Origin: Pavlovales sp. CCMP2436
Lineage: Eukaryota; Haptophyta; Pavlovophyceae; Pavlovales
Assembly: GCA_026770615.1 (NCBI GenBank)
Contig: MU632108.1
Location: 14,095-33,300 of the forward strand
Direction of reading: 5' to 3'
Length of the DNA stretch: 19,206 nucleotides
Below are positions 1 through 8,607 of this stretch, one piece after another. The first letter of the stretch is position 1. Each line of letters begins with the position of its first letter. Under the pieces are notes generated by a model, which worked only from the letters and a program-made list of their open reading frames with translations, searched no databases and was not told the DNA's origin. Both the position numbers and the translations under genes were made by a program.

Positions 1-429
1 GACAACTAGGCCGGCGCGCACCGCCGCCCTACGCCCTTACGCCCCCGCGCACGCTCGCGCAGGCGCTGCCGCCAGCACACGGGTGCGCGCCGCGGTGCAG
101 AGAACAGAGAGCAGGAGGGCACGAGCCCGTCGGTGGGCTCGGCTCTTGTCTGCTCCTATGCACTGCTTCCGCATCGCCCGAGCCTGCCCCGTTGAATTGT
201 GAACATCTGTGGACTCGGAGACCTGGTTAATGATTAATCTGCACGAAGTCTGGATCTTATTGAAAAAATGCTTTATATTTTTTATAAATTTAAATCATAA
301 ATTATTTGAATTTATTAATCTTAGGACTTTAAAGTAAAGGTACCTGTCACCGAGAGCGTCTTGTGTTCGGTGTGGCACATAAATAGTACTCCACACATTA
401 AAGACTAAATTAATTCTAACAAACTTATT
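1..429. other. Non-coding flank: GC-rich 1-230, AT-rich 230-429
   Basis: I see no supported gene. Bases 1-230 are GC-rich with low-complexity GCGC/GCC runs. Bases 230-429 are strongly AT-rich and look like the same AT-rich tract that resumes at 3741 on the other side of the DNA transposon, so this was probably one locus split by that insertion. Confidence 0.6.
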
Positions 430-437
430 TAACTAAC

Positions 438-493
438 GCCTATGGCTCAGGTCACCCCCGGACAGCTCTCAAGTGGGCGAAGACCATTCAACC
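438..493 (+). repeat. Left terminal inverted repeat of the DNA transposon
   Basis: This pairs with 3696-3740 in inverted orientation. It has an outer block of 28 bp (26 identical), then an 11-bp stretch missing on the right, then the sub-terminal block GAAGACCATTCAACC at 479-493, identical in both ends. Confidence 0.85.
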
Positions 494-2234
494 GGGATGA
501 GAGGATTCCTGAAGGGCTATGCCGAAATTTGAAGTGTTTATTGGTCGATCTCGACGAGCTCTATTTTTATTATTTTTCAAAATCTCTGTAAGTCTTCATG
601 GGCGGGCCAGTGATCAATGACTAACGCGCGCCGATTTTAAACATGTTTTGAACCGTTTTTAAAACCCTACCATCGCTCTGGATCGGTCCAGACTTGCAGC
701 ATCCGCCCGCCGCGATGTCGCTCCGCTGGCCGGAGCCGCTCGAAGAGCTTGTCGGTACAAGCGTTGATGACCTCCTGGTACGCTTACGCAGGGTGGACAA
801 TGTCTTCCCTGCGGAGACGGGGGGGCGCGCAGGCGCGCGCGAGTACGTCCAGGTGTCGCTCGGCTGCTGCAGGGCGGTGGACCCAACGAAGCGGATGCAG
901 CTCAAGTGCAATACCTCGACTACGTGTCCGTCGCTGCAGCATGCGATCGTGCAGCTCGTTAACGAGCTGCTCGCAACGCACCGCTGCCGGGCGCAGTTCG
1001 AGCCCGAGCCTGCGCCGCCCGAGCCGGTGCCGCCCGAGCTGCTGCCGCGCTTGTCGCGCGCGCGCTCGGAGCCGGTCGGGCCTCCGCCGTTGTCGCGGGC
1101 GCGCACCGAGGATGACGCAGGCGGAGACTGCGCTCTACATTGTGTCATGGGCGCGCGAGGCCCTCTCCGAGCTCAAGGAGTGCCAGACGGAGGCGCAGCG
1201 CGGCGAGTACTACGCCGCGCTCTGCGTTACTCTCGCCAGAGGCGGTGGTCGAGCGAGAGACGGGAGGCATGGGCCGGCGGGTGAAGGCAGCGCTCGGCCT
1301 GCACCGATCGAACGCAGTGTTCGACGAATGCCGAAAGATCCGCGCAGCTTTTGACGCCTCGGTCCGGCGCAAGGGGGAGCCGATCGCTTTGGGCGATAGC
1401 GTGCTAACGCGGAGCTCTACAGTCGCGGGCGTGGTGCGCGAGCTGCGCCCCAATTCCTCTTGCACTGTCGAGTACACGGCGAAGGGTGTGAGCACGCTGA
1501 TTGCGTACAAGCACGCTGGCCGCTCGACTAAGGGTGTGCGCTCTGCTGCTGCGCCGATCGGCGCACCCGCCTAGGAAGCCGCAGTGGCCGGGTTGTCTGG
1601 GCGGGCTGCTGGGGTCAGTGGGACTCGTCAGTTCGCGGCCCTCCGGCGACCACCTGTTCGGCTAGCGCCTTCTGCGCGCGTCGAGCGGAAAGACAAGCTT
1701 TCCACTGCTGACGTGGGCAAAGTACACGCCTTCTTCTACGACAACGGTGCCGTCAGCCCGTGCACGCGCGACCGCGTGAGAAGGCGCGTCGGCCCCAACC
1801 TTTGGCAAGTCGCGCAGGCGCTGGTCGCGATGCAGACTATGAACGCACTCTTCTAGCAGTTCCAGACCGAGAACGTCCTCTGCGGCACGCCGCTCAGCTA
1901 TTCATCCTTTAAAAAGCTCGCGCCGTGGAACCTCCGGCGCATCAAACGCGAGACATATTTGTGCCGTACTTGCGAACAGTACAAATGCTATCACGACGCA
2001 ATGGACACGGTGCCCGCCATCTTCTCCCTCCCAGACGCAACGCTCGCCGCATCGCCCGCTGCGGAAGCGCCTGCAGCATCAAACGTATCACCCGCTGTGG
2101 GAGCGCCCGCCGCAGCACCTGCATCGCCCGCGGCTGATACACCAGCTGCCTCGTTTGGCAATGCTTGCTCAGACTACTCGAGCAAAGTCAGCCGCCTGCT
2201 CGAATTCTGCAGGCTCGAGTCCAAGCGCGAACAG

Positions 2235-2484
2235 GTAATTTCCTTTTATGTGTGTGTGTGTTCAGTGTGTGTTGCAGGAAGGGGGGGGTTCTGACTCTGT
2301 TATGCTAGACTATATTTTTATGTGCATTATCTACGGTGTGGATTAGTTATTACATGATATGATTTTCGAATAACTACGATAGCTATGTCTTCTTCGTCGT
2401 CGTCTTCTTCTTCTATATTGCGATTATTCTTAACTTGTTATTTGTATACATTCTAATTGTTATCTTGATTTTATATTTGATCAG
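2235..2484 (+). other. Spliceosomal intron 1 of the transposase-like gene
   Basis: The boundaries are CAG|GTAATT and TTTGATCAG|GCC. The segment is 250 bp, phase 0, strongly T/AT-rich with (GT)n and (TCG/TCT)n runs, while both flanks are GC-rich coding sequence. Translation resumes as ADFLVCGGC directly after the AG. Confidence 0.7.
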
Positions 2485-3074
2485 GCCGACTTCCTCGTGT
2501 GCGGCGGGTGCGTTGCGGAGGCGGCCGAGGCCTGCGTCAACTCAACAACAGGTGTTCGAGCTGCAGGTTTGGGGCACTTTGGAGCAGCCCTGGCGATGGG
2601 CTGCGGGTGCAAATCGTAGACAGCGACGGCCACATGCGCGCAGATGCGGCTCCCGAGTGGTCCACGCAGATAAAGTGGGACACGTATACGAGCACCTCGT
2701 CCGAAGCGCCCGCCGCGCCATGGGACGGGAACGGCGACGCGGACCCAACTCCGTCGGGGGACAAGGAGCCTATGCGCCAACAGAGGACGGCCACACTCGT
2801 GGATTTCTTCGACGAATTTGAACAGCTGCCGGCGCCCAAGTTCGTTGAGCACAGATGGATTCTCTAGGAGCTCAAGCGCGGATCCAAGCAGGTCCAGGAG
2901 CTACTTGCGCCAGGCTGGCTCATCCTAGACGTCGACTGGTCCGAGAACTGCACCCTCGTCGGCCAACGCGAGATCAGGTCTGAGTACTGGACCACCAAGC
3001 AGTTCAGTCTGTTTATTGCTATCATGCGCTTCCTCTCCACGGCCGCGTGGGTCGACCGCTCGGGCCTCATCAAG

Positions 3075-3176
3075 GTGTGTGAGGAGGTAGGCGCCGCCAC
3101 GCGCCACCACCGCACGCCGCCGCCGCACGCCGCCGCCGCACGCCGCCGCCGCGCGACGCCGCCGCGTGCCGCCAGG
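3075..3176 (+). other. Probable intron 2, built of GCCGCCGCACG-like repeats
   Basis: The 5' boundary AAG|GTGTGT is at 3075 (phase 0, after SGLIK). The 3' boundary is CCGCCAG at 3176 or the GTAG at 3180. The interior is almost entirely a CCGCCGCACG/CCGCCGCGC simple repeat with no coding likeness. The frame after it (VTHPADPEGMHF) is shifted relative to either acceptor, so either the acceptor or the exon has mutated. Confidence 0.5.
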
Positions 3177-3695
3177 TAGATCGTGGCTGTCTGCTCTGAC
3201 TGTTACCCACCCTGCCGACCCCGAGGGCATGCATTTCGTCGAGTAAGAACCTGTGGCTGCCGGCAACGACCCCGACGCCCGCTTTGTCCTCAACTCGACC
3301 GAGGTGCGGGCCGTCAACGTGAAGCTCAACGTGGTCCCGCCCGTTGGTCGGCCGCTTGTCGTCATTTGGGCGCGCCGGTCGGGCGTGCAGTCGCGCGCGC
3401 CCGAGGCGCCGACGATCTGGGAGCTCCCCCGCAAAGCTCACGGCGAGATCCTCGCCACTCTGTGGTGATGGACGCTGCTGGCGAGCACCTTGCACGCGGC
3501 GCGAGAACTGTCACGCACGTTGATTTAAGCTCCGCAGTACTGTCGCATGTAATTTTAACACTTTTCCATGTGTAATTTTAATAGTGCAAGTTAGTTCACG
3601 GGATTTGAGTATCTCGGGAAGAAAAAGTGGAAAGCCAATTTTTTAGTAATGTTCAGGAGATCCTGGCCACTTTTCGCGTTTGGCTTCGCGAATTA

Positions 3696-3740
3696 GGTTG
3701 AATGGTCTTCCCCTGTCCGGGTGTGACCTGAGCCATAGCC
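3696..3740 (-). repeat. Right terminal inverted repeat of the DNA transposon
   Basis: This is the inverted partner of 438-493. The sub-terminal block lies at 3696-3710 and the outer block at 3713-3740. The flanking base 3741 starts the target duplication TAACTGAC. Confidence 0.85.
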
Positions 3741-3816
3741 TAACTGACTAGTTGCGGGATAAATTTTAGTTTCTTTTTAGTTACTAACTTAGTTAATGTT
3801 TTTATTCTTACTATTA
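3741..3816. other. AT-rich spacer between DNA transposon and R2 copy
   Basis: It begins with the transposon target duplication. The remainder is AT-rich with TAACTTAGTTA-type palindromes. No gene is seen. Confidence 0.6.
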
Positions 3817-3871
3817 GCGGTTCAGCATGGTTCAACAGGCGGCGTTCACTCACTCGCTTGGTTAACTTTAG
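3817..3871 (-). repeat. R2 repeat, diverged copy
   Basis: Read on -, it carries GTTGAACCATGCTGAACCG preceded by ACCAAG-GAGTGAGTGAAC. This is the same unit found at 9839-9891, 11110-11167 and 11178-11235. It is the most diverged of the four. Its right flank (3872-3970) has short open frames on - but nothing recognisable. Confidence 0.7.
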
Positions 3872-3970
3872 ACACTAGTCCTAGTTATATCTGGGTATAG
3901 AAAGCGAGCGATACGTTGGGGTTTTCTGGATTGCGGGTGACTTCCTGTCGACCTACATAGAACGATAATT

Positions 3971-4108
3971 CGGAGATCCATCGGCACGCGCGGTGGCGCC
4001 CAAGACAGCGCATCCGACTAAGGCACGCACCAGGCAATGGGCGACGCAGCGCTCAGACCAGCACAACATTCAGAACAGTCAGTCGCCAGCTTGAATCCCT
4101 GTCATAAA
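3971..4108 (+). mobile_element. R1 retroelement 3' end, 5'-truncated copy (a)
   Basis: It starts at CGGAGATCCATCGGCACGCG and ends at TTGAATCCCTGTCATA, matching 6263-6400 and 15754-15887 along its length. It includes the last codons and stop (GACTAA) of the R1 reading frame plus the 3' untranslated tail. It lies exactly where the - strand gene at 4109-5110 loses its 3' end: the last codons of that open frame (MTGIQAGD) are R1 sequence read backwards. I could not identify a convincing target duplication for this copy. Confidence 0.8.
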
Positions 4109-5110
4109 TATATCGCTTGCGCTATTCACTAGGAATGTGAACAGCTGTGTTGGTTTGTACGATCTCGCGTCCCGGTTCTGTTCGCCTTCGAAGAGTGTGA
4201 TGTCATATTTTATCTGCCTGGCGGTAGTGCGCGCTGTTCCAGTAACTAGTAATTCCACCGCGACTCGCTTGCTAGCGTCTATTACGACTCCGCCTCAAGC
4301 ATATGCAGTTAGGGCTACGTGTACAAACGCGCGAGGCGCCATGTCGACTTGCCATAGCACATTTACCTGGTCGGTCAGTAGAAACCAAGCCCGTTTTTTG
4401 ATACGTTGTTCCCGTAGTACCGATCAACAGCGTAAAACACGTTCGTAGTCGTCCCAAAATCTAAGTCAGCTAGATAAACAGCGCTGCATTTACCTGCTAT
4501 AGGGTCGAAGGTTATCGTACAGTGCCCGTAACTCTGCGACGATATGAACGTGTCCATCGTAGCCTTCCATTTGGCTATGATCAATGCGGGTGTGTCGAGT
4601 GAATTCCATGAAAAAAGACGGGTCGATGACCCTCTGAACACATATTTGTAAATTGGAATAGTATACGTGGTGATGCCCACATCCCCCTCGGGTAGCAGCT
4701 GGTAGAGCGTGTAGGTTGACGCCTTAGGATCTGCAACAACTTCGTCCTCGAGTATTTTGGTGTCACCGAGCAAGCAGATGCAGCCCGCGGAAATGGGTAT
4801 TGCAGCAGAATAACTGTACTGAATTCCTACCGCCCTGTTTCCAGTCGTGCCTAGCGAGTAAGGAAGCGTCATCTCGGCGACGACAGCCGTCGGGCTCATA
4901 TAAGCTAGCCTGTTAGTCAAATTCGCTGTCGCCGAACATAGGCGGTATTTTAACCTGCAGTGTTTTTGTTGAATCTCGAGTCTGGTTTTGCACAGTCTCA
5001 ACATCAAAACTCGTTAAACTCAGAAGCGTGCTCGTGCTCGTGTCGACGACATATGGGTCGATTGTGTCGAGTGCTGTCTCCGAGTAAAGCCGACCGTAGA
5101 CGTTTGCCAT
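4109..5110 (-). pseudogene. Decayed viral gene C, candidate minor capsid/penton-like protein
   Basis: ATG at 5110 (MANVYGRLYSETALDTIDPY). Following the frame needs one shift near 4920-5000, another near 4380-4395, and passage of TGA at 4295-4297. The protein then continues as GGVVIDASKRVAVELL and ITLFEGEQNRDARSY before meeting R1 copy (a). About 330 codons are visible, Thr/Ser/beta-rich, with no signal peptide or membrane segment. That size and composition suit a jelly-roll type structural protein, and virophage/PLV minor capsid proteins are of similar length. No diagnostic motif is visible, so this role is inference from composition and from the ATPase on the same strand. The gene is moderate in GC, lower than the surrounding host-like DNA. 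The 3' end is lost to R1. Confidence 0.55.
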
Positions 5111-5124
5111 TTTTCTTATGTTAA

Positions 5125-5183
5125 GATCAGCCTGACTTGAACTTGAAACGTACCGCCAGCCCGAACCCCCCTACATTAATATA
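5125..5183 (+). repeat. 59-bp inverted repeat, left arm
   Basis: It reads GATCAGCCTGACTTGAACTT... and matches the reverse complement of 8177-8235 with three mismatches I can count in 59 positions. It lies in the gap between decayed genes B and C. The two arms enclose genes B, A and G. Confidence 0.85.
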
Positions 5184-5768
5184 AGTATCTCGTTTTTTTT
5201 TTAAGGCACATCGTTTTTGTAAATGCCAAAGACGAGACTAATAGCGGCCCTCGCTCGAGGCGTCTGAAGGTTGTTGCCCAGACGCTCGCGGATGGGGTCC
5301 AGCAGCGAAGCGTATGTCACAAGACGGCTCTTCTGCTCACATCTCTCGTCGTCGTTCTTGGTGGGCCGCCTCCGAAGATCGCTCATCTCCCACATCTTCT
5401 GGTATTGTGCGCTGGTAAAGCCAAAACCAAGGCGCTCGACCTCCCCTTGCCGTTTCATGATTGGAGTGATCTTGATTGCGCCGGCAGTAGGTTCAGGTGG
5501 CGAATCAAAACCAACAGTGCGCCGAGTTGTCACCTCCTGAGCGGCAGGGTCGAACTCGGTACACGAAGAAGACGAATCAGTTGCAGGCGCCCCCGGTGCG
5601 GCCATGGTTATACGAGCAACCCGCTGGGGTGTCGTCTGTGCCGTGGGGGTCGTCTGAGGAGCCGTCTGAGGAGCCGTCTGGGGCACTCGAACGAAGCCGG
5701 GGGGGAGCGCTGGTCCAGCGAAGACCGGTCCTGCTGGCGGCTGTAGGGCCCCATGATATATATGCCCC

Positions 5769-6429
5769 CAGCACAACATTCAGAACAGTCAGACGCCAGC
5801 TTAAATCCCTATCATAAATATATGCCCCTCGAGGCCGAGTATCTCAGGAAAGTTCGTGCCCAGGACAGGGTATTCGGCCTCGCGCTACCCGGCCCCCACC
5901 TAAACGGCCCGAACGCCAGCATCGGCCCGATCGAGGCCAAGCTCAACACCGTCAAGCCGATCCGCGGGATCGTCATCGGCGCTTTTGGTGAGGTCAGCGC
6001 CGATACGCACTCGCTCGTCAAAGAAATCGCGGCGCAGGGAGGCGGCAAGATGTACGCGCTGATGGGCATGAGCCCGATGGAGGCGGCGGCGCGCATCAAG
6101 AAGCAGCTCATCGACACGATCGGTACGATCGCGGCACGCGGCCATGCGCAGCTGCTGCTCGCGCGCTTGAGCGCGCTGGCCCCGATCGCTGCCCAGCGGG
6201 GGAACACGACAAACAGCAACCAGCAGATCATCTCCCTAAACGCCCTTGCCCGGGCATACTACCGGAGATCCATCGGCACGCGCGGTGGCGCCCAAGCCAG
6301 CGCAGTCGACTAAGGCACGCAGCAGGCAATGGGCGAAGCAGCGCTCAGACCAGCACAACATTCAGAACAGTCAGACGCCAGCTTGAATCCCTATCAGTAA
6401 TATAGAGGTAGCACCGCACGAAATGCCCC
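5769..6429 (+). mobile_element. R1 insertion (copies b and c) in gene B
   Basis: This compound insertion consists of a 49-bp R1 tail (5769-5817), a repeat of the target ATATATGCCCC (5818-5828; also at 5758-5768), then a longer R1 copy (5829-~6400) coding the C-terminal part of the element protein plus the 3' tail ending CCCTATCAGTAATATAG. A further ATGCCCC follows at 6423-6429. The R1 tail in front of the longer copy, exactly at its 5' truncation point, suggests two successive insertions at one target or a template jump during one event. Confidence 0.75.
5829..6313 (+). pseudogene. R1 element protein, C-terminal fragment
   Basis: The open frame is 5'-truncated. Its first ~24 residues, upstream of 5829, come from the R1-b tail. 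The rest aligns by eye with the middle of the gene at 11417-13356: GPIEAKL versus GPVEAHAL, then GAFGEVS versus GAFGEFS, then IAARGHAQLLLARL versus CALRGHAKVTIARA. It ends SAVD and TAA at 6311-6313, followed directly by the 3' tail. The downstream reverse-transcriptase-associated region of LINE polyproteins has this kind of closing domain, so I take it as the C-terminus of a non-LTR retrotransposon protein. A near-identical shorter copy lies at 15628-15887 (about six differences in ~255 bp), indicating recent activity. Confidence 0.7.
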
Positions 6430-6730
6430 CAGTCCGACTGTGGGGGGGGTCTGAAATGCCGGTCGTTCACGACGGACTTGCCGGGGTACGAGAGCTAGCA
6501 GGGGGTTGAATGGGGCCGCTACCGGGGGCTGTGTCGGTGCATACGGCGGCTGGGGGGCATAGCCCGGCGGTACCTCTGCGCTCGAGGAAGGCACCTCGGA
6601 AGGTGGACCCACACGGGGCGGTATTCGGTCGTACAGAATCTCGGGACCCCCCACTCCCCCCACTCTCCCCACTCTCCCCACTCTCACAGGCCCGCCCGCA
6701 ACAGCCCCCCTGCCGGGCATAAATGTGGCG

Positions 6731-6745
6731 GCGCTCAGTAGAATT
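6731..6745 (-). promoter_or_regulatory. Shared motif AATTCTACTGAGCGC before gene B
   Basis: On - this reads AATTCTACTGAGCGC, ending 10 bases before ATG 6720. The same 15-mer occurs at 7853-7867, ending one base before an ATG at 7851, and a variant lies at 6891-6905. It resembles the TCTA-centred, AT-flanked late promoters known in some giant viruses and virophages. Functional status is inferred. Confidence 0.5.
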
Positions 6746-6890
6746 CGCTTTTTTGGTGCGTCGAGCAAGTTTTGAGTTAGTTGCAGCACCGGGTCGGGGC
6801 CGTCGAGAGGAACACAACGCAGATAAAAAATGTATGTAAAAGTCAACCCTAAGATATTTAATTATTTAATTTAATTTAAATTTATTTATG

Positions 6891-6905
6891 ACGCTCAGTA
6901 GAAAT
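6891..6905 (-). promoter_or_regulatory. Variant of the shared motif (ATTTCTACTGAGCGT)
   Basis: It has two changes from the 15-mer at 6731 and 7853 and the same orientation. It lies in a very AT-rich intergenic tract (6840-6960), 3' of gene A and upstream of the gene B region. Confidence 0.45.
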
Positions 6906-6963
6906 TTTGGCTTTGGTTTTTTTTGTTTTAAGTTACTGCACTACGGTAGCGTGCCGAGGGCAG

Positions 6964-7802
6964 TTAGTTACTGTACGACGAAACCTGCACTGCTCGGGAG
7001 GGCCTGTCCCTGATAGTCACTGTCAGCGCGTCCTGCGCCGGCTCCTGGCACGCACCGCGCGAGCCCTTAAAGGGGCCTAGTGCGGCGCGGCGGCGACGGC
7101 CCCGCCGGCGCGCCCGCGCCCCGCCGGCGCGCCCGCGCCCCGCCGGCGCGCCCGCGCCCACCGACAGCCTCCGCGGCTGCTGCCCCCGCGATGATGGCTG
7201 CCACGCCCTTGCCACGCCCTTCGTCTTGAGGTTGATGAGCTGTCGCTTGATCGTCTCGATTGCCGGCTGCTTGTCCGAGCTCAGCATCGCCAAGGCCAAC
7301 GCCCTGATCTGCGGGGGTTTGAGCTGGACTGGGTCACTCTCGCCGTGGCGCTCGACAAAAAGGAGAGCGAAGCGAGGGAAATCACGGCAGCTCCACTTGA
7401 TGACGGCCTGCGCGCTCTCGTCGACGGCAGACACGCTCTCCTCAGCAGTCATGTCGATGTCAACAGCCGGCGCGCGCGGTACGCCCTCGTCCGCAGCAGG
7501 CGCGTGCTCGCTGGTAGCAGGTGCGCCTGTGTGTGTCACACGGGCAGGCAGCGTCAGAGTCGCGGACAACAGCGAGCCGCCGCCTGCCGCCCGGGGGAAG
7601 AGGTGCGTCATGGTGGTCTGGCGCAAGGCACCCGCAGCTCCGATGGCCCGAGCGTGGCCTCCCATTTGGTCCCGTAGATGTCGTCGCGGAGGAGCATATG
7701 GAGCTCAGAGCCAGAGAACTGTGCTATCAGGCGAAGCTCGAACCTTGAGAACTCGTCGAGAACAGCGTCGCGACTCATCGTCGTGTCGACACACCACGCC
7801 AT
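6964..7802 (-). pseudogene. Decayed viral-block gene A, unrecognised
   Basis: It starts at ATG 7802 (MAWCVDTT) or ATG 7778 (MSRDAVLDEFSRFELRL). It shifts frame near 7640-7665 and continues through THLFPRAAGG and an Ala-rich linker to a conserved-looking segment (FPRFALLFVERHGESD, then IETIKRQLINLKTKG). It then has an Arg/Ala/Gly-rich tail produced by a 19-bp DNA repeat (7103-7159) and ends at 6964. The middle segment, hydrophobic then Lys-rich helical, looks like a real folded domain. I do not recognise it. The shared motif lies 51 bases upstream of ATG 7802, next to an out-of-frame ATG at 7851. The GC-rich 3' part looks like host-type sequence and may not belong to the original gene. Confidence 0.45.
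7103..7159. repeat. Three tandem copies of a 19-bp GC repeat
   Basis: The unit CGCCGGCGCGCCCGCGCCC begins at 7103, 7122 and 7141. Three units total 57 bp, so the reading frame of gene A is kept although the unit is not a multiple of three. Confidence 0.85.
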
Positions 7803-7852
7803 CGAACGAGCGCCGCGAGGCGCCGAAAGGCGCTGGAGGGTGAGGCCGCATG

Positions 7853-7867
7853 GCGCTCAGTAGAATT
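7853..7867 (-). promoter_or_regulatory. Shared motif AATTCTACTGAGCGC upstream of gene A
   Basis: It is identical to 6731-6745. On - it sits at the downstream edge of an AT-rich tract and is followed one base later by ATG 7851, which is out of frame with gene A. Gene A in frame starts at 7802. Confidence 0.5.
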
Positions 7868-7888
7868 AAATTTTCAATCGTCTTTTTC

Positions 7889-8177
7889 TCAAAAAAGTTT
7901 CTCGAAGGCGTATTCTACTTGATGTGCGCCCCCATAAATGGCGTACGCATATCGTTGAAGGGGCGAAGGCGTTGAGGAATAATAGTGCGATTTAAAAGGG
8001 GCGCCCCTCGGAATCCGGAAGGACGTCTGCAAATACCGAAGGCTTGAACGCGGTGGAAATCGACTCAGGAGTGCGTTCCTGACGGTTTAGGACTTCCCGG
8101 GGGGCGCGCTCGTTTATCACGGGGCGGCGTGAATAAACAAGGACCTCGCTCAGTGCGTGGTGGTGCGGCCCGGTCAT
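7889..8177 (-). pseudogene. Decayed small viral-block gene G
   Basis: ATG at 8177 (MTGPHHHALSEVLVYSRRP). The frame is followed to about STAFKPS, then shifts near 8030-8040 into RYLQTSFRIPRGAPF, then SPLQRYAYAIYGG and EYAFEKLF, with TGA at 7889-7891. About 95 codons. The continuation is open for more than 45 codons and reads like ordinary protein, which supports a single indel. The right arm of the 59-bp inverted repeat ends exactly at the ATG. It has no recognised family. Confidence 0.4.
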
Positions 8178-8235
8178 ATACTAATGTAGGGAGGTTCGGG
8201 CTGGCGGTACTTTTCAAGTTCAAGTCAGGCTGATC
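8177..8235 (-). repeat. 59-bp inverted repeat, right arm
   Basis: It is the inverted partner of 5125-5183 (three mismatches in 59). Its inner end coincides with the ATG of gene G at 8175-8177. Its outer end abuts GC-rich sequence before gene F. Confidence 0.85.
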
Positions 8236-8263
8236 TAAGCGCTCCGACGCACGCTCCTACGCG

Positions 8264-8536
8264 CTACGCCGCAGTGGGGAGCTGGTAGAAGTGGTGGATG
8301 ATGAGGAAGCCGAAAACAAAGCGCTGGAGTCGCTGCGCAACGCGGGGCCGCCCGACAGTGCGCGAGCAAGCGAGTCCATTGGTAATCCCAGCAGTGACGT
8401 ATCGCTGCGAAGCGATGTACGTTGCTCTACCGTTCTTGCCACGACTGAAGACAGGGTGCATAGCTCCGTCATAGGGCTGTTCGTTGAGCAGCCAGTGGGT
8501 GACTTGGTTGCGTGGGTCTGTGTCCATGTAGTTCAT
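8264..8536 (-). CDS. Small unrecognised gene F downstream of the ATPase
   Basis: ATG at 8536, with a second possible start (MDTDPRNQ) nine bases later, runs for 90 codons without interruption. The start is polar (DTDPRNQVTHWLLNEQ). A hydrophobic aromatic stretch (FVFGFLIIHHFYQL) near residues 72-85 could be a membrane segment. It lies 71 bases beyond the end of the ATPase on the same strand, as if part of the same viral cluster. The last third is GC-rich and may be a frameshifted or foreign end. I do not recognise the family. Confidence 0.4.
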   Translation of the reverse strand: MNYMDTDPRNQVTHWLLNEQPYDGAMHPVFSRGKNGRATYIASQRYVTAGITNGLACSRTVGRPRVAQRLQRFVFGFLIIHHFYQLPTAA

Positions 8537-8607
8537 GAGTCGGTCCTGGTTCAGGCGAGTCGACTGCCGTCATTGTTATTTATCCTGTGCGTAACAGTAC
8601 ACGATCT

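Larger units (their letters stand above)
715..3468 (+). pseudogene. Decayed DDE-type transposase-like gene with two introns
   Basis: A reading frame can be followed from ATG 715 (MSLRWPEPLEEL) with frame changes near 1110 and 1240. From about 1240 one frame runs to 2234, broken by in-frame TAG at 1572 and 1854. It contains a Cys-rich stretch (LCRTCEQYKC, near 1950-1985). After an intron at 2235-2484 the protein continues (FLVCGGC), shifts frame near 2550-2600, and includes WDTYTS, then FVEHRWIL followed by TAG 2865. Next come LDVDWSENCTLVGQREI and EYWTTKQFSLFIAI. This layout (Cys-containing segment, HRW/HRF segment, then D-x-x-E-N-Y/C with Q-x-E-I-x-S-x-Y-W) matches a transposase-like family I know from animals with a 'DFAENY' motif. 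The first catalytic Asp would be in DVDWSEN. The later catalytic residues are not visible, so the core looks truncated. The last exon has TAA near 3244. The family assignment is an inference from motif order. Confidence 0.65.
438..3740 (+). mobile_element. DNA transposon with TIRs and 8-bp target duplication
   Basis: The left end at 438 (GCCTATGGCTCAGGTCAC...) and the reverse complement of the right end at 3740 (GGCTATGGCTCAGGTCAC...) match at 26 of 28 bases. After an 11-bp length difference they share a further 15 bp, GAAGACCATTCAACC (479-493 and, inverted, 3696-3710). The element is flanked by TAACTAAC (430-437) and TAACTGAC (3741-3748), an 8-bp duplication with one mismatch. Inside is one decayed, intron-containing gene on + that resembles a DDE-type transposase. 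An 8-bp duplication is seen in hAT, Zisupton/KDZ and some other superfamilies. I cannot assign this one. The divergence of TIRs and duplication, together with the broken gene, indicates an old, inactive copy. Confidence 0.88.
5201..6720 (-). pseudogene. Decayed viral gene B, Pro-rich, split by a 661-bp R1 insertion
   Basis: The 3' part (5201-5768) encodes a Pro/Thr/Gln-rich stretch (three PQT repeats from a 15-bp DNA repeat near 5645-5685) followed by a charged C-terminus ending FGIYKNDVP. The 5' part (6430-6720) begins at ATG 6720 (MPGRGAVAGG), directly downstream of the shared 15-bp motif, and is also Pro-rich (PPGYAPQPPYAP). The insertion 5769-6429 separates them, with ATGCCCC at both edges. 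I infer they were one gene of about 285 codons. Removing 661 bp leaves a +1 frame difference, so another indel would be needed. The first 'Met' of the right-hand open frame at 5779 is R1 sequence. Function is unknown. An in-frame open extension upstream to 6846 has no ATG. Confidence 0.5.

Noticed and set aside
621..1148. 175-codon open frame on -
   Set aside because: It is a Ser/Arg/Gly-rich shadow of the transposase-like gene on the other strand in GC-rich DNA.
5797..5812. tRNA-like B box in R1 (AGCTTGAATCC), suggesting a tRNA-derived SINE
   Set aside because: It matches only about 8 of 11 positions of the consensus, has no A box at the right distance and no T-stem pairing.
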